Origin: Pseudolactococcus laudensis
GTDB lineage: Bacteria > Bacillota > Bacilli > Lactobacillales > Streptococcaceae
Reading direction: 5' to 3'
Length of the DNA: 64,000 bases
Assembly: GCF_013449735.1 (NCBI RefSeq)
Contig: NZ_JACBNY010000011.1
Location: forward strand, 1-64,000
How positions within the stretch are numbered: position 1 is the first letter of the stretch; each line of letters starts with the position of its first letter. Below are positions 55,096 through 63,889 of the stretch, piece after piece. Below the pieces are notes generated by a model. It made no database searches, was not told the origin of the DNA, and worked only from the letters and a program-made list of their open reading frames with translations. The translations under genes and the position numbers were made by a program.

Positions 55096-56301
55096 TTAAT
55101 TTGATTTATTTGAAGTCAATAGAAACTCACGAACTTGACTCATAAAGTAGAGAGAGCCAGTCAAGAGATAAATGTCATCTGCATGTCTAGGTGCCGTCAC
55201 AAACTCTCGCCAGTCTTCTAACCAAGTGACATCAGAAATATCAGCCACATCAGCTGCTACAATCGTTTTAGGATAATCAAATGTCGTTAAAGTTAAGCTA
55301 ACATTTGAAATCGTTTGTAACAAGGTAATCATCTCATGAAAATCTTTACGTTGCAAGGCTGAAAAAAGGATGTGGACTTTTTTCGAGCCATTAAACTCTG
55401 CTACCAATCGTTTAATGGCAGGTAGATTATGTGCGCCATCTAAGATAAAACCATTCAAGTCTTCCATTCTGGCAGGCCAGAAGGCTTGTTTGAGCCCTTT
55501 TTTGATTTTTTCAGGTTCAATTATCAAACCTAATTTTTCTGCTAAAATCTCAAATATTTTGAGCGCTAATGCTGCATTGTCTTGCTGATATTGACCATGA
55601 AGATTCAAATCAAAAGTTCTACCCGTTTCAGGGTGATAAATCGGTGCATTTTTCTCATGCGCTACTGCTACGATCACTTCATAGGCTTCCTCAGGAACAC
55701 CCATGATATTCCCTACGACAACTGGTACATTGTGTTTAATAATACCAGCTTTTTCGCTAGCAATTTTAGCCAAGGTGTCTCCTAAAATATCTTGATGATC
55801 ATAGCCAATCGTTGTGATTGCAGAAACTAATGGCGTGATAACGTTTGTTGAATCATAAAGTCCACCTAGGCCAACTTCAATCAGCGCAATGTCAACAGCT
55901 TGGTCAGCAAAGTAATAAAAACCGATAGCCGTTAGGATTTCAAACTCTGTGATATTCACAAGGTCTGGATGCTCATCCATCTTCAAAACCAGTGGCTTGA
56001 TGACAGCGACGATACGATTTAAATCCTCGTCAGAAATATAGCGACCATTAACCGCAATACGCTCATTAAAAATTTCAATAAAGGGTGAGGTAAAAGTACC
56101 GACTTGGAGCCCATATTGCTGGAGGACATTGGACAAAAAAGTGACGGTTGAGCCTTTTCCGTTGGTTCCTGCGACATGAACGGTCTTGATTTTGTTTTGG
56201 GGATTGTCTAGCTGCTCGAGCAAATAGATGATCCGTGAGAGACCGGGCTTAATGCCAAATTTCAGGCGCGAATGGATCCAATCAATGCTTGCATTACTCA
56301 C
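55096..56301 (-). CDS. folC: Folylpolyglutamate synthase/dihydrofolate synthase
   Basis: I choose GTG 56299-56301 (MSNASIDWIHSRLKFG), sharing GTGA with the aldB stop; a TTG three codons upstream is an alternative. The 401-residue Mur-ligase-family enzyme has the FolC N-terminus (WIHSRLKFGIKPGL), the P-loop HVAGTNGKGSTV, GGLYDSTN and the C-terminal LDGAHN. It adds glutamate to folates. It is downstream of aldB and coupled to it, an unusual pairing with no metabolic link that I know of. Confidence 0.93.
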   Translation of the reverse strand: MSNASIDWIHSRLKFGIKPGLSRIIYLLEQLDNPQNKIKTVHVAGTNGKGSTVTFLSNVLQQYGLQVGTFTSPFIEIFNERIAVNGRYISDEDLNRIVAVIKPLVLKMDEHPDLVNITEFEILTAIGFYYFADQAVDIALIEVGLGGLYDSTNVITPLVSAITTIGYDHQDILGDTLAKIASEKAGIIKHNVPVVVGNIMGVPEEAYEVIVAVAHEKNAPIYHPETGRTFDLNLHGQYQQDNAALALKIFEILAEKLGLIIEPEKIKKGLKQAFWPARMEDLNGFILDGAHNLPAIKRLVAEFNGSKKVHILFSALQRKDFHEMITLLQTISNVSLTLTTFDYPKTIVAADVADISDVTWLEDWREFVTAPRHADDIYLLTGSLYFMSQVREFLLTSNKSN

Positions 56302-57004
56302 TTTTCTCAATGTCCTCTTTCAATTCCTCTAGGTTTAGCTTGGCAAATAAATATTTACGGTCTTGGACTGGAAAACGTTGGTCCAACTGATCGACAGCGC
56401 CAACTTCAACAATCCCTTCAGAAATCACATAATCTATAACGTGACCACCAAAGGTATGATCATCTGTGATAAAATGCAAATGATAGCCAGCGACACTCAC
56501 GCCATGAAACATTTCTGGTGTCCAAATCCCAACAATTGTCCCTGTTACATTTTCGACGGTGTATTCTGGCTGTCTTGTCGCAATATCTGCAAATCTTGCA
56601 CCTTCTTTAGCTTTAGGAATCATGCGAACGTGCATTTTTGCAAAAGTCCCGTGAATCTTGATAGAGCGAAATAAATTAGCGCCATCGTAATAGGTTTCAA
56701 TACGCGTTTGGAGTTCTTCATTACTTGCTTCAAAACGTTGTTTAAAAATGACTTCTGCTTGGTGGAAAACAACCGCCGCATAAGGTACTTTTACATCAGG
56801 GCCTACTTCTGTAATTGTTTTATCACCACGCGCTTGGTAGGCTTTGCCATCCAGCACGATTAACTCGCCATCGATTTCGTCTAGCGTGCCAATTCCTAAA
56901 TCACCTTGTTCTAGCAATTCGCCAATCGTCATACTCCCCTCGAAAAGACCGCTCATCAAAGCGGATAGGGTGTTATATTGAAAAAGTTTTATCGGTTCAG
57001 ACAT
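56294..57004 (-). CDS. aldB: Alpha-acetolactate decarboxylase
   Basis: This 236-residue enzyme turns alpha-acetolactate into acetoin. The Zn-binding His residues lie in SVAGYHLHFITDD and GGHVIDY, and Glu-rich sections match the BudA/AldB fold. It follows als by about 150 bases across a terminator, so the two genes of the acetoin route are neighbours but probably separate transcripts. In Lactococcus AldB also steers acetolactate away from leucine and valine synthesis. Confidence 0.95.
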   Translation of the reverse strand: MSEPIKLFQYNTLSALMSGLFEGSMTIGELLEQGDLGIGTLDEIDGELIVLDGKAYQARGDKTITEVGPDVKVPYAAVVFHQAEVIFKQRFEASNEELQTRIETYYDGANLFRSIKIHGTFAKMHVRMIPKAKEGARFADIATRQPEYTVENVTGTIVGIWTPEMFHGVSVAGYHLHFITDDHTFGGHVIDYVISEGIVEVGAVDQLDQRFPVQDRKYLFAKLNLEELKEDIEKSE

Positions 57005-57108
57005 ATCTCTTGTTTTCCTTAGTAAGAACTTTTAGCTAACTTCTTAGTAATGCTTAGAAGTTTACGACTGTCGTCGCAATGCTTATCAGTATCATGTTTA
57101 TTTACGAA

Positions 57109-57132
57109 AAACTTGTGAATGCTCACAAGTTT
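57109..57132 (-). terminator. Terminator after als
   Basis: AAACTTGTGA and TCACAAGTTT form a perfect 10-bp stem with a 4-base loop. A short U-run follows on the minus strand. It lies between als and aldB. Confidence 0.8.
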
Positions 57133-57154
57133 CAGACTTATTTTACCATATTTA

Positions 57155-58813
57155 TCAATAAAATTCATCAGGCAATATCGTTTCGCCTAATTTAATATTA
57201 TCTTTATAATCAATAGGTACATCAATCACGACTGGACCTGTTGTACTATCTATTTCTGACAATGCTTTAGCCAAATCTTCTTTGTTAGTCACGCGAATTC
57301 CTTTTGCCCCAAATGCTTCAGCATATTTGACAAAATCAACTGGGCCAAAGTCCACGCCCGATGCACGACCATATTTCATCACTTCCTGGAACTCAACCAT
57401 GTTATAATGACCGTCGTTCCAGATAATATGAATCAGTGGCAAGTTCAAGCGTACTGCTGTTTCAAGCTCTTGTGCTGAAAATAGGAAACCGCCATCACCT
57501 GAAATCGAGTAAACTTTCTTACCAGGACGTAAAAGCGCTGCAGAGATGCCCCATGGTAGTGCGACACCAAGCGTTTGCATCCCATTTGAAAAGAGCAAAT
57601 GACGCGGCTCATAAGATTTGAAGTTCCGTGCCATCCAGATATAGTGACTACCGACATCGACAGTGACTGTTTCATCATCTTTAACAGTGTCTTGTAGCAC
57701 ATCTATAAAATCAAGTGGATGCACAAGATTGGGGTCAGAATTACGGTCAAACTCATTTTTAGACAGAAGATGATGTAACCCATCTAAATAGGCAAGACTC
57801 CCTTCTGGAATTTTATAGCCACGAATCGCAGGGATCAGATTTTCAAGCGTTTGTGCAATATCACCAATCAACTCGCGCTCAGGTTGATAATAAGTATCAA
57901 TCTCAGCCAAAGCTTTATCGATAACAATCACACGACTATCAATTTCAGCATTCCAGTTACGTGCCTCATATTCAATCGGATCGTAACCAATCGCAATAAT
58001 CAAATCAGATTTTTTAAGGAGCATATCCCCTGGTTGATTCCGAAAAAGACCGACACGACCGAAGAAATTATGAACCAAATCACGCGAAATCACACCTGCC
58101 CCTTGGAAAGTTTCAACAACTGGAATGTTCACATATTGTAACAATTCACGAATGGCGTGTGTCACACTAGCAGATGACGAACCACTACCCAGAAGAAAGA
58201 CAGGCAAGACGGCATTTTTAATCGCCTGAGCCAGATAATTAATATCATCAATTGACGCATTCCCAAGTTTTGGCTCGTGCAAAGGCTTAATCGCCTTAAC
58301 CTTCACCTTACTGTCAACAACATCTTGGGGAATGGAGATGAAACTTGCGCCTGGTTTGCCAGATTTTGATAAACGATAGGCATTAGCTACAATTTCTGAT
58401 AGGGTGTCTGCATCTTGGACTTCTGCCGAGTATTTGGTAATCGGTTCAAAAAGCGCCGCATTATTCATAGACTGGTGCGTCCGTTTCAGGAGATCGCCAC
58501 GTTTCACTTGACCTCCAAGCGCAAGTACCGCATCACCTTCTGCTGTCGCTGTTACAAGACCAGTAGCTAAGTTTGATGCCCCAGGGCCTGAAGTCGCAAT
58601 CACAACACCCGGCTCACCTGTAATTCGACCAACAGCCTGCGCCATAAAAGCGGCATTTTGTTCGTGACGCGCGACAATCAACTCAGGGCCTTTATCGACT
58701 AAAGTATCAAAAACCTTATCGATTTTAGCACCCGGAATCCCAAAAATGTATTTCACATCATGGTTAATGAGTGAGTCTACAATTAAATCTGCACCAAATT
58801 TTTCTTCTGTCAT
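57155..58813 (-). CDS. als: Alpha-acetolactate synthase, catabolic
   Basis: This 552-residue ThDP enzyme condenses two pyruvates to alpha-acetolactate. It has the catalytic Glu in [11 protein letters not shown], the TSGPGASN loop and the ThDP-Mg motif from [10 protein letters not shown] to WNDGHYN. The catabolic form lacks FAD and a regulatory subunit, and no ilvN is nearby, in line with a pyruvate-overflow enzyme. With aldB it makes acetoin, removing excess pyruvate and acid. Confidence 0.95.
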   Translation of the reverse strand: MTEEKFGADLIVDSLINHDVKYIFGIPGAKIDKVFDTLVDKGPELIVARHEQNAAFMAQAVGRITGEPGVVIATSGPGASNLATGLVTATAEGDAVLALGGQVKRGDLLKRTHQSMNNAALFEPITKYSAEVQDADTLSEIVANAYRLSKSGKPGASFISIPQDVVDSKVKVKAIKPLHEPKLGNASIDDINYLAQAIKNAVLPVFLLGSGSSSASVTHAIRELLQYVNIPVVETFQGAGVISRDLVHNFFGRVGLFRNQPGDMLLKKSDLIIAIGYDPIEYEARNWNAEIDSRVIVIDKALAEIDTYYQPERELIGDIAQTLENLIPAIRGYKIPEGSLAYLDGLHHLLSKNEFDRNSDPNLVHPLDFIDVLQDTVKDDETVTVDVGSHYIWMARNFKSYEPRHLLFSNGMQTLGVALPWGISAALLRPGKKVYSISGDGGFLFSAQELETAVRLNLPLIHIIWNDGHYNMVEFQEVMKYGRASGVDFGPVDFVKYAEAFGAKGIRVTNKEDLAKALSEIDSTTGPVVIDVPIDYKDNIKLGETILPDEFY

Positions 58814-58871
58814 TTTTTAAATACGTTCCTTCTTGAAAGTTTAACTTCACAATGGTTATTGTAGCAAAAAA

Positions 58872-58885
58872 GGCGTTTAAACGCC
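58872..58885 (-). terminator. Terminator after the TPR gene
   Basis: GGCGTTTAAACGCC is a perfect palindrome followed by a U-run on the minus strand. It lies just after the stop codon of the TPR gene. Confidence 0.8.
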
Positions 58886-58889
58886 ATTA

Positions 58890-60134
58890 TCATAGCTCAT
58901 TAAATAAAGCTTGTGAATTATCATCATCTGGTACAAGTGATAAATATTTGCTTAGACTTGCCTTGGCATCGTCTGTTCGACCATTTCGAATTAACATTTG
59001 GGCATAATCCAATAAAAATTCAGGATTATCAGCCAAGACGCTTTGACTAATCTCGTCATAAATCGTCAACGATTTTTCGTCTTGATCAAGCTCACGATAA
59101 GCTTTAGCGATATTCCATTGCGCTAAGACATGTTCTTCATCAAGCAGACTTTCAAGCGCGATAACCGCTTCAAAATCTTCTTGCTCCATGTAAAGATTGC
59201 TCAAAAGAAAGACCGTCTCATCATGTAAATCTGGTAAATCAAGTGCTTGCGTTAAATACTTTTCTGAGTTCTCTAAATCATGTAAAGCATAGGCGATTCG
59301 GCTAGTTAAATGAATCAAAGGCACATCAGTTGGGTTTTTACTCAAGCCGTCTTTAGCTACCGCAAAAGCAGCTTCAAAGTCATTATCTTCAATCAAGGCC
59401 TGCGCATAAGGATAGGCATAGCCATCAAAGTCGGGTGCTAAAGCATCCAATTGTTTGAAATAGTCAATAGCACGTGTAACTTCGCCAGTTGCAAAATTAA
59501 TTTGCGCCAATTCAAACAAGACGTTATCATCATGATCGATTTCGAGTGACTTCTCTAGGAATTTTGTGGCATTTTCAAACTCTCCTAATGAGGCATAGGC
59601 CGTCCCAATCCGCTGGTAGGTTGATATTTTGGTGAGTTCTAAAATCTGACGTTGACTGAGTTTCGCGAAATGCGCAATCGCCTCACGCCATTTTCCTTGG
59701 TTATAGTAAAGTTCGCTAATGGCAAATGTTACCAAAGGAGAATCTGTCAGGCTTGCCGCTTCCAGTAATTTCTCAAGCGCTGCTTCCCAGACACCGTCTG
59801 CCTGGTAAAGGTCAGCAATCATGACAAGCGCTGCGACATAGTTATCATCTGTTGCCTCTATTTTGTAGAGCAATTCGAGTGCACCATCCAAATCGCCATC
59901 ATCGAATTTCATTTCAGCGAGGTTGAGCAAAATATCTGTATTGTCAGCATCTTTAGCTGCAATTTTTTCATAAACCTGACGGCTTTCATCTATAAAGCCC
60001 ATCATTGACAAATATTCGGCCAAATCCGTTAGCAAATCGAGACCATCTGTCTCAATCGCTTTCGCTAGCTCCGTCGCCATGTCATCAAATTGACCTGCAT
60101 GTAGTAAATCAACAACTTTTTCAGAATGCGTCAT
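58890..60134 (-). CDS. Tetratricopeptide repeat protein
   Basis: This 414-residue acidic protein is built of helix pairs throughout; about ten TPR units are visible (for example DNTDILLNLAEMKFDDGDLDGALELL, with the core NLAEMKFDDGD, and EFENATKFLEKSLEIDHDDN). There is no signal peptide or membrane helix. Homologues in Lactococcus and Streptococcus are unnamed; TPRs mediate protein contacts. It follows the GntR gene by six bases, so it is the last gene of the FUSC-gntR-TPR operon. Confidence 0.85.
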   Translation of the reverse strand: MTHSEKVVDLLHAGQFDDMATELAKAIETDGLDLLTDLAEYLSMMGFIDESRQVYEKIAAKDADNTDILLNLAEMKFDDGDLDGALELLYKIEATDDNYVAALVMIADLYQADGVWEAALEKLLEAASLTDSPLVTFAISELYYNQGKWREAIAHFAKLSQRQILELTKISTYQRIGTAYASLGEFENATKFLEKSLEIDHDDNVLFELAQINFATGEVTRAIDYFKQLDALAPDFDGYAYPYAQALIEDNDFEAAFAVAKDGLSKNPTDVPLIHLTSRIAYALHDLENSEKYLTQALDLPDLHDETVFLLSNLYMEQEDFEAVIALESLLDEEHVLAQWNIAKAYRELDQDEKSLTIYDEISQSVLADNPEFLLDYAQMLIRNGRTDDAKASLSKYLSLVPDDDNSQALFNEL

Positions 60135-60140
60135 TATTTT

Positions 60141-60842
60141 TTATCTTTCTAAGTAAAATTCAAATCGTTCGCCGACATATTGAGATAATACGTACTCAAA
60201 AGGCGTTTCATCGCTGTTGGCGAAATAAGAAACCTGCGTCAATGCCAAAATTGCTGAACTCTGTTTGATTGACAAAAAGTTAGCAATTTCTTTATTAACA
60301 ATCTTGGCTGAAATAATTTGCTCACTTCGACCAATTTTTTTGCCAGCATTGGCTAAGGTCTCATAAAAATGATTGGCAATATCATTTTTAGCAAAATCTT
60401 CAATTAAACGATAAGGGATACTCGCCACTTCATAACAAATCGGCAACTCATCTGCATAACGAATCCGCTCCATTCGGATAATTTGAGCGCCTTTTTTAAG
60501 CTGCAACTTATCACACTCGACTTCATTTGCCTTCGTTTTTTGATAGCTCAAAACCTTTGAACTCGGTGTCTTACCTAAATTTTGAATAATCTCAGTGAAA
60601 CTGGTCGTCCCACGCATTTTCTCACGAACACGGTCACTCGCAACAAAAGTACCAGAGCCAACATAACGAGTTAAAATACCTTCTTCAACCAGACTAGTCA
60701 CGGCTTGACGCAAAGTCATCCGAGACACACCAAATTGCTCCGCCATCACACGTTCGCTCGGCAAACGTTGTCCAACTTCAAAAACCCCTGTCTCAATTTG
60801 ATGCTTAATTTCATCATGTATACGTATATAAATTGCTGTCAC
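60141..60842 (-). CDS. GntR-family regulator, HutC/UTRA subfamily
   Basis: The start is GTG 60840-60842, sharing GTGA with the stop of the upstream gene. The 233-residue protein has an N-terminal winged HTH (about 8-72, RLPSERVMAEQFGVSRMTLR) and a C-terminal UTRA effector domain (about 92-230). This class senses sugar phosphates, often glucosamine-6-phosphate (NagR/YvoA); the ligand here is not evident. It is inside a three-gene operon with a membrane protein and a TPR protein. The target genes are unknown. Confidence 0.9.
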   Translation of the reverse strand: MTAIYIRIHDEIKHQIETGVFEVGQRLPSERVMAEQFGVSRMTLRQAVTSLVEEGILTRYVGSGTFVASDRVREKMRGTTSFTEIIQNLGKTPSSKVLSYQKTKANEVECDKLQLKKGAQIIRMERIRYADELPICYEVASIPYRLIEDFAKNDIANHFYETLANAGKKIGRSEQIISAKIVNKEIANFLSIKQSSAILALTQVSYFANSDETPFEYVLSQYVGERFEFYLER

Positions 60843-61432
60843 TTCGTATTCTCCTTTTTAACCGTAGCGGTTTTAGCTTTGCTATCAACTTGCTTGTTTT
60901 TATTAACCTTGTCTCGACTGATTTTTTTTATCGTCACCTTAGGCGCGTCATGAATAAAAGCACTATTGACAAGCGTTGCCACTGCCACCCCAAAAAAAGT
61001 ATCAAAAACCCGACTAATCGCATAACTTACATAAGCATTTTCCGGAATGGTCAAGGCAATAATCAATAAAGTCGCATTCGCGCCTACTAGACCGGGATGA
61101 AGATTAAAGCCATCCATGATAACAATGTTGACTAACACAAATAAAGGAATGACGATAATTTGTACGGCAAAGTTTTGATGACTTAGCAAATAAAAAAAGT
61201 AGTAAACAATCGCAAGAGTACCACCCAACGTTGCGCCAATAAATCTCGCCTTAGATGCTTTAATCGTTGCAGCATATGAGTCTCTCACAGCAATAATTGC
61301 TGAAATCCCCGCCACCATTGCTGCAGACTGACCACGCTGAAACAAATGTGTAAAAACTAATATGATTAAAATAGCAATGGCCGTTTTAATCGTTCTAAGA
61401 CCCAGGCGAAAACGCCCAAACTGAAATGACAT
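60839..61432 (-). CDS. FUSC/aromatic acid exporter family membrane protein
   Basis: I choose ATG 61430-61432 (MSFQFGRFRLGLRTIK) with AAAGGG five bases upstream. The 197-residue protein has four or five hydrophobic helices (about 12-165), with the FUSC/ArAE_1 signature GLRTIKTAIAI and RFIGATLGG. A basic Lys-rich tail of about 35 residues follows. Full-length exporters have a longer cytoplasmic domain, so this is a short form. Substrate unknown. It is the first gene of the operon with gntR. Confidence 0.82.
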   Translation of the reverse strand: MSFQFGRFRLGLRTIKTAIAILIILVFTHLFQRGQSAAMVAGISAIIAVRDSYAATIKASKARFIGATLGGTLAIVYYFFYLLSHQNFAVQIIVIPLFVLVNIVIMDGFNLHPGLVGANATLLIIALTIPENAYVSYAISRVFDTFFGVAVATLVNSAFIHDAPKVTIKKISRDKVNKNKQVDSKAKTATVKKENTK

Positions 61433-61539
61433 GGTATCCCTTTCACTAGTCAGCAAGTTATAATTGAACGAATACAATACAGCTAGCTTACCTATTTTCT
61501 TTACTTATTATAACATAAAACTTGTTTAAAAAATAAAAT

Positions 61540-61568
61540 TTGCGTTATGGTATTGTAAATGATATAAT
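61540..61568 (+). promoter_or_regulatory. rpsT promoter
   Basis: TTGCGT (61540-61545) and TATAAT (61563-61568) are 17 bases apart. The leader to rpsT is about 80 bases long. Confidence 0.75.
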
Positions 61569-61656
61569 AGTCTGGTATTGTATTTTACGCAGTATAAATA
61601 AAAGCATTGAGTAAAGTTGATTCATCAATTTTATATCATTAACAAGGAGAACAAAC

Positions 61657-61911
61657 ATGGCTAACATTAAATCTGCCATCAAACGTGCTGAGTTGAATAT
61701 CATTCAAAATGAACGTAATTCTGCTCAAAAAGCTGCTTTGCGCACTTCAATCAAAAAATTTGAAGCTGCCGTTGCTGCTGGCTCTGATGATGCGCAAGCA
61801 TTGTATGTCGCTGCATCTGCTGCAATCGACAAAGCTCATTCCAAAGGTTTAATCCATAAAAATAAAGCTAACCGTGATAAATCACGTTTGGCTAAAAAAT
61901 TGGCGAAATAA
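61657..61911 (+). CDS. rpsT: Ribosomal protein bS20
   Basis: This 84-residue basic protein has the S20 pattern: [14 protein letters not shown] at the start and three long helices ending [18 protein letters not shown], whose core [10 protein letters not shown] is typical. It binds 16S rRNA in the body of the small subunit. The ribosome site is AAGGAG. It is a single gene with its own promoter and terminator, the usual arrangement. Confidence 0.98.
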   Translation: MANIKSAIKRAELNIIQNERNSAQKAALRTSIKKFEAAVAAGSDDAQALYVAASAAIDKAHSKGLIHKNKANRDKSRLAKKLAK

Positions 61912-61946
61912 GTTTTATTTCCCGATTTTGGATTAAGATTAAAACG

Positions 61947-61966
61947 GATACTCTTTATGGAGTATC
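61947..61966 (+). terminator. Terminator after rpsT
   Basis: GATACTC and GAGTATC form a 7-bp stem with a 6-base loop and a run of seven T residues. The stem sequence is the same as that of the first rplL terminator. Confidence 0.9.
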
Positions 61967-62001
61967 TTTTTTTGTATTATTTTTATGCTAAAATATAAGT
62001 T

Positions 62002-62487
62002 ATGGATATCGAAAATTATAGAGACCTTGCCCTCCAAAAACAGAAAGTGCATCGTCAGTTTTTGACGTCACTCAAAAAGAAACCACCTAAAAACCTAAAT
62101 AAACTAACAAAAGAACTCCACGATGAAGTCTTTACAGAAATCGACTGTACCCAGTGCGCCAACTGTTGCAAATCACTTGGACCACTCTTTACAGAAAGCG
62201 ACATCGAACGAGTTGCCAAACGACTCCGCATGAAATTAGCTAATTTTGAGTCAGAATACCTCCAAGTCGATGAAGAAGGTGACAAAATCTTCCAATGCAT
62301 GCCCTGTCCCTTTTTAGGCTCTGACAATCTTTGTGATGTTTATGACGTCAGACCCAAAGCCTGTCGGGAGTTCCCACATACAGATCGTAAAAAGTTTCTT
62401 CAGATTAATCATCTGACACTCAAGAATACCTTGATCTGTCCTGCGACTTACCTGTTTGTTGAAAAGTTGCGAGAACGGGTGGGATGA
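62002..62487 (+). CDS. YkgJ family cysteine-cluster protein
   Basis: This 161-residue protein has the metal-binding cysteine pattern of the YkgJ/CxxCxxCC family (PF03692): CTQCANCC at about 50-57, then CMPCPFLGSDNLCDVY and RPKACREFP. These cysteines are thought to hold zinc or an Fe-S cluster. The family function is unknown. It lies alone between rpsT and a toxin-antitoxin pair. No Shine-Dalgarno sequence is obvious before the ATG. Confidence 0.85.
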   Translation: MDIENYRDLALQKQKVHRQFLTSLKKKPPKNLNKLTKELHDEVFTEIDCTQCANCCKSLGPLFTESDIERVAKRLRMKLANFESEYLQVDEEGDKIFQCMPCPFLGSDNLCDVYDVRPKACREFPHTDRKKFLQINHLTLKNTLICPATYLFVEKLRERVG

Positions 62488-62604
62488 AATAAAAAAATAG
62501 ACAATGAGTAGTCAATCTTGGTGTTTTTATTTTGGTAAATATTTGAATTAATATCATATAAATGGTACAATGTAAGCACAATGAACAAACAAAGGAGTTC
62601 TGCC

Positions 62605-62946
62605 ATGCCTAGTATGACCGAAAAAAATGATCGAATCGCTTTCCGTACCAATAAAGCGCTGAAAGAAAAGGCAACAGCTATCTTAGCTAACAATCAGTTA
62701 GATTTATCAACAGCGCTCAATATGTTTTTAGGCAAAATTGTTGCTGAAGAAACCTTGCCACTGGATTTTAGAACAGATCAGATGAAAGCTGCAGAGCTTA
62801 ACTACATCGAAAAACATTTAGACGCTGCAATTGCAAGACGAAAGAAAGGTATTCGAGGCTATTCTCTTGAATCATTTGAAAAACTTTTTGACGATCATGA
62901 TCTCATAGTTGCTGAAGCTCCTGCGGATTACACTTTAAATGACTAA
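62605..62946 (+). CDS. RelB/DinJ-family antitoxin
   Basis: I choose ATG 62605-62607 (MPSMTEKNDRIAFR) with AAAGGAG seven bases upstream; an ATG at 62581 has no such site. The 113-residue protein has an N-terminal ribbon-helix-helix (RIAFRTNKALKEKATAIL.., core FRTNKALKEKA) for DNA binding, and a C-terminal acidic stretch that should wrap the toxin. It overlaps the toxin gene by eight bases, the normal antitoxin-first order. Confidence 0.85.
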   Translation: MPSMTEKNDRIAFRTNKALKEKATAILANNQLDLSTALNMFLGKIVAEETLPLDFRTDQMKAAELNYIEKHLDAAIARRKKGIRGYSLESFEKLFDDHDLIVAEAPADYTLND

Positions 62947-63265
62947 AGTGGTAATTGATCCAGAAGTCTATTTTCAAGTCAGAGGATTCCAACGCTATAT
63001 CGTTCATCATTTTCAAAATCGGAAAGCAGCAAGTAAAATTCCTAAACTTATCAATAACCAAATTAGAATTCTACATAAATTTCCAACCACAGGCAATTTC
63101 ATCACAAATGTCTATAATAATATCAGACCAACATTTAAAAATTATCGTCGAATGATAGTTAAGCATTATGTTATTCTGTATCTTTATGATTCTAGAAACG
63201 ACACTTGCTACGTCGACTTCATTTTTGATGATCGTACAAATTATCTTTCCAAAATCTCTGAATAA
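62939..63265 (+). CDS. RelE/ParE-superfamily toxin
   Basis: This 108-residue basic protein has the compact RelE/ParE fold: an N-terminal helix pair (RGFQRYIVHHF, KAASKIPKLINNQI) and a C-terminal sheet with NYRRMIVKHYVILYLYD and CYVDFIFDDRTNY. RelE-type toxins cut mRNA at the ribosome; ParE-type hit gyrase. The YLYD and DDR residues do not settle which. It is coupled to the RelB/DinJ-type gene. The partner's class makes a mRNA interferase more likely. Confidence 0.8.
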   Translation: MTKVVIDPEVYFQVRGFQRYIVHHFQNRKAASKIPKLINNQIRILHKFPTTGNFITNVYNNIRPTFKNYRRMIVKHYVILYLYDSRNDTCYVDFIFDDRTNYLSKISE

Positions 63266-63342
63266 GTTTGAGGTTGTTTTGATTTGAATAGGTGTTTAAG
63301 ATGTGCGTAAATTAATAAGTATAAAAATAATGAGGTGACCTG

Positions 63343-63555
63343 ATGCGCAAACAAATTACAATCCAATTTGATGAGACAAGCTATCAAGAAATGATAGATT
63401 ACACTAACTTAACAGAACAATCCCTCTCTGACTTTGTCAATGAAGCAGTTACTACATATCTTAAACAAAATAATGTGTCACCAGAAGTCAAGCAAAAAAT
63501 TTACGAACACATGGATCGTTTTTTGCCACTTATGGAGACATTAAAAGATAGATAG
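63343..63555 (+). CDS. Small ribbon-helix-helix-like protein
   Basis: This 70-residue protein begins with MRKQITIQFDETSYQEM, a beta strand plus helix typical of ribbon-helix-helix DNA-binding proteins, followed by SLSDFVNEAVTTYL, the second helix. The tail of about 25 residues is charged. It resembles orphan antitoxins and plasmid copy or partition proteins. It has GAGGTGA before the ATG and no toxin gene after it. A role in regulating the toxin-antitoxin pair upstream is possible but unproven. Confidence 0.65.
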   Translation: MRKQITIQFDETSYQEMIDYTNLTEQSLSDFVNEAVTTYLKQNNVSPEVKQKIYEHMDRFLPLMETLKDR

Positions 63556-63636
63556 AAACAGCCTCTTATACATCATCACTGTATATGCAGACACCTATCT
63601 AGAACTGAATTTCAAATAAGATCACACTATATAATA

Positions 63637-63667
63637 AAGGCGCTACTCCCCTAAGAGATAGCGCCTT
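63637..63667. terminator. Bidirectional terminator between convergent small genes
   Basis: AAGGCGCTA and TAGCGCCTT form a 9-bp GC-rich stem with a 13-base loop and T-rich sequence on both sides. Confidence 0.8.
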
Positions 63668-63670
63668 TTG

Positions 63671-63889
63671 TTATTCAATGCCTTGTTTATCCTTACTTTT
63701 TTTCATTTTTATCATGACAAAGGTGATAAGAAACGATACGACTATTGTTAGGAGATAGAGAGTAATGATCAGCAGGGGACTATGAGTTGACCTAATAATT
63801 GTTAAAAGTATGGATAGAGAAATGCCACCAACAAGCCAAACGCGTCCAGTTATTTCATTAATGACTTGTCTTTCACTTCTATATAACAA
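63671..63889 (-). CDS. Small two-helix membrane protein, unknown
   Basis: This 72-residue protein starts at TTG 63887-63889. It has two predicted transmembrane helices (about 17-34 and 41-60) and a basic tail (KMKKSKDKQGIE). No family is recognised. Just upstream a related reading frame without a start codon runs from about 63978, so the real gene could be longer or damaged. The ribosome site is poor. I regard the coding call as likely but the start as unsure. Confidence 0.5.
   Translation of the reverse strand: MLYRSERQVINEITGRVWLVGGISLSILLTIIRSTHSPLLIITLYLLTIVVSFLITFVMIKMKKSKDKQGIE

Noticed and set aside
57040-57090. GCATTGCGAC string shared between the aldB leader and the inside of the MITE at 28591-28744
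   Set aside because: Only about ten bases match and the surroundings differ. Chance is enough to explain it.
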